The translations under genes and the position numbers were made by a program. This document shows positions 60,414-64,000 of a stretch of DNA of 64,000 nucleotides, piece by piece. Within the stretch, counting starts at the first letter, position 1, and every line of letters starts with the position of its first letter. The notes under the pieces are model-generated. The model was given only the letters and a program-made list of their open reading frames with translations. It had not been told where the DNA came from and searched no databases. Source of the DNA: Sphaerisporangium perillae (lineage in GTDB: Bacteria > Actinomycetota > Actinomycetes > Streptosporangiales > Streptosporangiaceae); contig NZ_JALLPO010000025.1 of assembly GCF_023276435.1 (NCBI RefSeq), positions 62,001-126,000 on the forward strand, given 5' to 3'.

Positions 60414-60664
60414 TTAGAACTCCCAACAAAGTTGGAGGTTGACCAGCCGGCGCCAGCAGATGATGCCGCAGGCGAGGCTGAGGAAGGCTTCGTGGATGTC
60501 GTCGCGGACTTCCCAGCGGATGCGTAGTCGTCGGAACCAGTGCAGTAGTGCGAAGCTCTGCTCGACGACCCATCGGTGCACGCCCAGGCCGGAGCCGTGT
60601 TCGGTACCGCGGCGAGCGATGATCGGGGTGATCCCGGCTGCTCGGACTTGCTTGCGGTACTTGA
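60414..60664 (-). pseudogene. IS5-family transposase, 3' fragment
   Basis: Minus-strand frame IARRGTEHGSGLGVHRWVVEQSFALLH, then WFRRLRIRWEVRDDIHEAFLSLACG, is the conserved C-terminal block of IS5-type DDE transposases. The stop is at 60414-60416. Its upstream part is missing: similarity stops exactly where the right direct repeat begins (60665). Region 60185-60413 may hold more IS debris, including TGTCTAGACA, but nothing else is recognised. Confidence 0.8.
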
Positions 60665-60876
60665 GAACTCACATGCTCGGGGGGCTCATGCGCTTCCTGC
60701 CCGTTCCTCCCCCACGGGGCGGATTCCCAACCTCCGAACCCCGGACCGGCCATCGCCAGGCAGCACCCATCAGGCCACGTCCGCCTGATCAGCCCGTCAG
60801 ACGGCGTCCGTCAGGCGTGGGCCATCAGGTGGAGTCGCCGTACGGGCTGCGGCCGGAGGCGATGGCGGACAGCATC
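60665..60876. repeat. Direct repeat, right copy, flanking the insert
   Basis: 212 bp matching 50052-50292. It covers the last 17 codons of the PEP-mutase-like gene and its downstream region. It carries two of the 14-bp units (60795-60822) where the left copy has four. Near its left end, on the minus strand, GGTTGGGAATCC and a following CCCC-GTG-GGGG hairpin resemble the 3' ends of IS200/IS605-type elements. Confidence 0.9.
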
Positions 60877-61622
60877 GTGGCGAGGTACCTCTGGGTGGCG
60901 GCGTGCAGGCCGTGCCCGAAGCTGACCCGAGCCACGCCCAGGGCGGCCAGATCCGCGAGCGAGGGCGCGCCGGGGCGGAACAGCACGTTGACCGGGCCGC
61001 CGATCTCCGCGATTAGCGCCCTGATGACCTCCGGCTCGGTCAGCATGATCGGGTAGACGCAGTCGGCCCCGGCCCGCAGGTAGAGGCGACCGCGCCGGAC
61101 CGTGTCGGCGAGCCGCTCCGAGGTCGTCCCGTCGCCCCGGGCGTAGGTGTCGATCCGCGCGTTGATCACCAGGTCGACGCCCGCGTTCTCCGCGGCCGCC
61201 CGTACGGCCGCCAGGAAGTCGGCCTGCTCCGCCGGGTCGATCATCGTGCCGGTGCGCGGGTCGGAGTCCTCCAGGTTGAGGCCGGCGGCACCGGTCTCGG
61301 CGAGCCGCTCGACGAGCTCCGCCGGCGCGAGGCCATACCCTCGCTCCAGGTCGGCGGTGACCGGGACCGGTACGGCGCGCGCGATGCGGGCCACCGCGTC
61401 CAGCATCACGCCGGCCGGGGCGCTCTCCCCGTCGGCGTACCCGAGGGCAGGGGCGACCGCGGCGCTGCCGGTGGCGACGACCGGGAACCCTGCCTCCACC
61501 ACGGCACGCGCGGACGCGGCGTCCCACACGTTCGGCAGCACCAGCGGCCTGCCCGGCACGTGCAGCGCCCGCAGTTCGGCCCCCTTGGACGGAGAGGGCG
61601 CGGGTGCCTTCGTCCCGTCCAC
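60825..61622 (-). CDS. PEP mutase/isocitrate lyase-like protein
   Basis: 265 residues from GTG 61622. Small member of the isocitrate lyase/PEP mutase superfamily: LRALHVPGRPLVLPNVWDAASARAV, PVTADLERGYG (metal Asp), AAGLNLEDSDPRTG and DLVINARIDTYARG. The KKCGH-type lyase motif is absent, so C-C lyase or phosphonomutase activity is only inferred. The 3' end is inside the direct repeat. Only 4 bases separate it from the AhpD-like gene. Confidence 0.85.
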   Translation of the reverse strand: MDGTKAPAPSPSKGAELRALHVPGRPLVLPNVWDAASARAVVEAGFPVVATGSAAVAPALGYADGESAPAGVMLDAVARIARAVPVPVTADLERGYGLAPAELVERLAETGAAGLNLEDSDPRTGTMIDPAEQADFLAAVRAAAENAGVDLVINARIDTYARGDGTTSERLADTVRRGRLYLRAGADCVYPIMLTEPEVIRALIAEIGGPVNVLFRPGAPSLADLAALGVARVSFGHGLHAATQRYLATMLSAIASGRSPYGDST

Positions 61623-61626
61623 CGGA

Positions 61627-62136
61627 TCAGCTCCCCGAGGGGTGGTAGCCGCCAGGGGTCAGCCTGGAGGTGACGCCGATGCGGTTCCAGGTGTTGATCA
61701 CCATGATGGCCCAGATCAGCTTGGCCAGCTCTTCCTCGGTGTAGTGCTGGGCGGCGCGGTCGTACACCTCGTCGCTCACCCCGCCCTGCGGAAGCAGCGT
61801 GATCGCCTCTGTCAGTTCGAGCGCGGCACGCTCCCGGGGAGTGAAGAACGGCGTCTCGCGCCACGCCGGCAGGGCGTACAGGCGCTGCTCCTTCTCCCCG
61901 GCGGCCCGCGCGTCGATCGTGTGCATGTCGATGCAGTACGCACAGCCGTTGAGCTGCGAGGCGCGGATCCGCACCAGTTCGAGCAGGGGCCCTTCGAGCC
62001 CGGCGCCGGCGACCAGGCCGTCCAGCTCGATGAGCGCCTTGTAGATCTCCGGCGTGTGCCTCTTCAAGGAAGTACGGCGCCGCGCCCGCTCGGTGGCGGA
62101 CTCGGCGACCGTCGTGTTCGTCGTCACGAGACCCAT
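61627..62136 (-). CDS. AhpD-like carboxymuconolactone decarboxylase family protein
   Basis: 169 residues. The CXXC motif with following His, LNGCAYCIDMHTIDAR, is the peroxidase/thiol signature of AhpD-like proteins; the C-terminal ELAKLIWAIMVINTWNRIGV is also typical. Probably a thiol-dependent antioxidant. Divergent from the MocR regulator with a 38-base gap, so likely controlled by it, and cotranscribed with the PEP-mutase-like gene. Confidence 0.9.
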   Translation of the reverse strand: MGLVTTNTTVAESATERARRRTSLKRHTPEIYKALIELDGLVAGAGLEGPLLELVRIRASQLNGCAYCIDMHTIDARAAGEKEQRLYALPAWRETPFFTPRERAALELTEAITLLPQGGVSDEVYDRAAQHYTEEELAKLIWAIMVINTWNRIGVTSRLTPGGYHPSGS

Positions 62137-62174
62137 GCTAGGGGCAGAGTGGACCGAGGATAAGATCCAGTCTC

Positions 62175-63665
62175 GTGTCGAAATATTGGGCCACTTTCGG
62201 GATCGACCTGCTCGTCGAGGTCGACTCCGCGACCGGCCGGCGCAACGGGCTGGAGCACGCGCTGCGCGACGCCGTCCGGGAAGGCCGGCTCGCGCCGGGC
62301 GCCCAGCTCCCTTCCACGCGGGCCCTCGCCGCCGAGATCGGCCTGTCCCGTGGCACCGTGAGCGCCGCCTACGACCAGCTCGTCACCGAGGGCTACCTCA
62401 CGGCCCGCCGCGGAGCGGGAACCTCGGTCGCCGAGGTGTCCCCGCGCCGCACCGGAACACCCCGCACCGGCGGAGACGCCGTGGCGCCCCGCTACAATCT
62501 GCGACCCGGCCACCCCGACGTGACGACCTTCCCCGCCGCGGCCTGGCTGCGCTCCACCCGCCGGGTCCTCACCACCGCCCCCGCCGCCGTGCACGGCTAC
62601 GGCGAGGTGCGCGGCGTCCCCGAACTGCGCGCGGCGCTGGCCGGCTACCTCGGGCGCACCCGCGGCGTGCTCGCCACGCCCGACCAGATCGTCATCGCCT
62701 CCGGCTACGTCCAGGCGCTCGCCCTGCTGGCCCAGGTCGTGGGCGCGGGCTCAAGGCCGGTGATCGCGATGGAAGACCCCGGGTTCCGTTTCCACCGGGA
62801 CGTCGTACGCCGGGCCGGGCCGGAGGTGCTGCCCCTGCCCGTCGACGGGCGCGGCGCGCGCACCGACCTGCTCGGCGGGGCCCCGTACGACGGGACGGGC
62901 GCGGTCGTCGTGACCCCCGCCAACCAGTTCCCGACCGGCGTCACGCTGCACCCGGACCGCCGCCACGCCCTGGCCGACTGGGCGCGCGACAGCGGTGGTC
63001 TGATCATCGAGGACGACTACGACGGCGAGTTCCGCTACGACCGCCAGCCCGTCGGCGCCCTCCAAGGCATGGCGCCCGACCACGTCGCCTACCTCGGCAC
63101 CGCCTCCAAGACCCTCGGGCCGGGCCTGCGGCTCGCCTGGATGGTCGTTCCGCCGCACCTCGCCGACCCGGTCACCGAGGCCAAGCTCCACGCCGACCAC
63201 CACACCGAGAACCTCGGCCAGCTCGTGCTCGCCGATCTCATCGCCACCCACGCCTACGACCGGCACGTCCGCGCCTGCCGGTTGCGCTATCGCCGCCGCC
63301 GCGACCTACTGCTCTCCCGGCTCGCCTCCACGCCAGGACGTCCGTCCGAGATCGAGGTACCCGGGCTGGAACGTCCCTCTGGGATCGAGGTACAGGGCCC
63401 GGGACGTCCGTCCGGGATCGAGGTGCGGGGCGCCGCCGCCGGGCTGCACGCCATGATCGGCCTGCTGCCCGCCGGCCCGGACGAGGAGACGGTGCTGCGC
63501 CTGGCGCAGGCGCGCGGCCTCGCGGTGGACGGCCTCGCCGACTACTGGCACAACGGCGGCGACAACCCACAAGGCATCATCGTCGGCTACGGCACGCCGC
63601 CGGAGCACTCCTACCCCGCCGCCCTGGAGTCGCTCGCCGCCGTCCTCGCCTCACCGCCGCGCTGA
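62175..63665 (+). CDS. MocR/PdxR-type regulator (GntR HTH fused to aminotransferase)
   Basis: 496 residues. GntR-type winged helix (about 20-90: LEHALRDAVREGRLAPGAQLPSTRALAAEIGLSRGTVSAAYDQL) fused to a fold-type-I aminotransferase domain with QFPTGVTLHPDR, IIEDDYDGEFRYDR (PLP Asp) and YLGTASKTLGPGLRLAW (PLP Lys). A three-fold 11-residue insertion lies near residues 387-419. Probably senses PLP or an amino compound and regulates the two divergent genes. Confidence 0.92.
   Translation: MSKYWATFGIDLLVEVDSATGRRNGLEHALRDAVREGRLAPGAQLPSTRALAAEIGLSRGTVSAAYDQLVTEGYLTARRGAGTSVAEVSPRRTGTPRTGGDAVAPRYNLRPGHPDVTTFPAAAWLRSTRRVLTTAPAAVHGYGEVRGVPELRAALAGYLGRTRGVLATPDQIVIASGYVQALALLAQVVGAGSRPVIAMEDPGFRFHRDVVRRAGPEVLPLPVDGRGARTDLLGGAPYDGTGAVVVTPANQFPTGVTLHPDRRHALADWARDSGGLIIEDDYDGEFRYDRQPVGALQGMAPDHVAYLGTASKTLGPGLRLAWMVVPPHLADPVTEAKLHADHHTENLGQLVLADLIATHAYDRHVRACRLRYRRRRDLLLSRLASTPGRPSEIEVPGLERPSGIEVQGPGRPSGIEVRGAAAGLHAMIGLLPAGPDEETVLRLAQARGLAVDGLADYWHNGGDNPQGIIVGYGTPPEHSYPAALESLAAVLASPPR
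63333..63431 (+). repeat. 33-bp in-frame tandem repeat, three copies
   Basis: Spacing between GGACGTCC-type landmarks is exactly 33 bases twice. Encodes GRPSEIEVPGLE, RPSGIEVQGPG, RPSGIEVRGAA, an inserted loop in the MocR aminotransferase domain. Confidence 0.85.
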
Positions 63666-63698
63666 CGCGCGGGCACCGGCCGCCTGAGGGTCGGGGCG

Positions 63699-64000
63699 TC
63701 AGCGGGAGAACGGCGTGACGGACACCACGGCCGACACCGGGAGCGGACCGTAGATGTGCGGGAACGCCTCGCGCGCACCCGGCGGGACCTCCAGGAGCAC
63801 CGGGCAGCCGAGCAGGTCCTCGTCGACGGCCAGGACGACCAGCGGTTCGGTGACATCGGCGTAGTAACGCTCGGCGACACCACGCAGCTGCGCCATATCG
63901 GCACAGGCATGGATGAACCCTTCGTCGGCCAGGGTGCGCCCCAGCGTGGAGACCCGGTATTCGCCGGCCCGCACGGCGGCGTCCCAGTCATCGGTCAGCG
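63699..64000 (-). CDS. DUF952 family protein (5' end outside window)
   Basis: The frame stays open to the right edge and reads TDDWDAAVRAGEYRVSTLGRTLADEGFIHACADMAQLRGVA, matching the early part of DUF952 proteins, whose N-terminus normally starts a few residues earlier. The C-terminal FPHIYGPLPVSAVVSVTPF is characteristic. GTG at 63974 is therefore an internal codon. Function unknown. The gene is convergent with the MocR gene. Confidence 0.88.
   Translation of the reverse strand, partial: LTDDWDAAVRAGEYRVSTLGRTLADEGFIHACADMAQLRGVAERYYADVTEPLVVLAVDEDLLGCPVLLEVPPGAREAFPHIYGPLPVSAVVSVTPFSR

Larger units (their letters stand above)
50293..60664. mobile_element. 10.4-kb inserted segment between direct repeats
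   Basis: Bounded by the two repeat copies. Left edge truncates a CoA-synthetase gene, right edge truncates an IS5-type transposase. Contents: carboxylase operon, IclR regulator, secreted hydrolase, transposase remnant. Some stretches are much less GC-rich than the flanks (56521-56580 has 30 G/C of 60). No integrase or att-like tRNA was found. Confidence 0.75.

Noticed and set aside
60262-60753. Leftward ORF sharing GGWESAPWGRNGQEAHEPPEH with the frame upstream of fdh
   Set aside because: The shared peptide is just translation of the direct repeat; the rest of the two frames differs.

Overview
The window is one stretch of a very GC-rich actinomycete chromosome. The gene families are typical of filamentous Actinobacteria: an XRE/DUF5753 + DUF397 + RsbW-like ATPase triad, DUF3151 beside purA, a MocR regulator and DUF5996. 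Many genes start with GTG. Several have a TANNNT element 6-8 bases before the start codon, which suggests leaderless mRNAs. A Streptosporangium/Nonomuraea-like organism fits, but this is inference from gene content and base composition.

Layout. 1-6.7 kb: end of a surface-glycan cluster (asparagine-synthase-like amidotransferase, membrane-anchored methyltransferase, two GT2 glycosyltransferases). 6.9-8.7 kb: DUF3151 gene and purA with an attenuator-like leader. 8.9-14.3 kb: heparinase-like lyase, glycerophosphodiesterase, and a two-gene module with an XRE-ImmA/IrrE fusion. 14.4-21 kb: DUF1697 remnant, TPP riboswitch and tenA, corA, purD, a membrane protein, a MurA-type enzyme. 21.3-25.9 kb: a multidomain regulator, a DnaA-box-like cluster, an EamA transporter, HisC-type aminotransferase, NrtR-type Nudix regulator with a palindrome over its promoter. 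26-35.5 kb: a second glycan cluster (DUF4434, two GT4, nucleotide-sugar dehydrogenase, wecB, a two-domain glycosyltransferase), probably using UDP-ManNAcA. 35.5-44.7 kb: accessory genes, a palindromic MITE-like element, sulfotransferase, MFS exporter, the XRE/DUF397 triad, and a reductase of the geranylgeranyl-reductase type. 44.8-50.0 kb: a three-subunit membrane formate dehydrogenase of the cysteine type, read leftward. 60.8-64 kb: PEP mutase/isocitrate-lyase-like protein, AhpD-like protein, MocR regulator, start of a DUF952 gene.

The most unusual part is 50.3-60.7 kb. A 10.4-kb insert lies between two direct copies of a sequence of about 210-240 bp. That sequence belongs to the chromosomal junction between the formate dehydrogenase genes and the PEP-mutase-like gene. 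The insert carries a tightly overlapping operon: two halves of a PEP-synthase-like enzyme (sizes and split as in phenylphosphate synthase), a biotin carrier, a biotin carboxylase, an OAD-alpha/5S-type carboxyltransferase, a HAD phosphatase and the first 33 codons of an acyl-CoA synthetase, cut off exactly at the repeat. A divergent IclR regulator with a perfect palindromic operator, a secreted alpha/beta hydrolase and a truncated IS5-type transposase complete the insert. I infer a phosphorylation-plus-biotin-carboxylation route for a ketone or phenol-like substrate, ending in CoA activation. A plain pyruvate-to-PEP/oxaloacetate role is the alternative.
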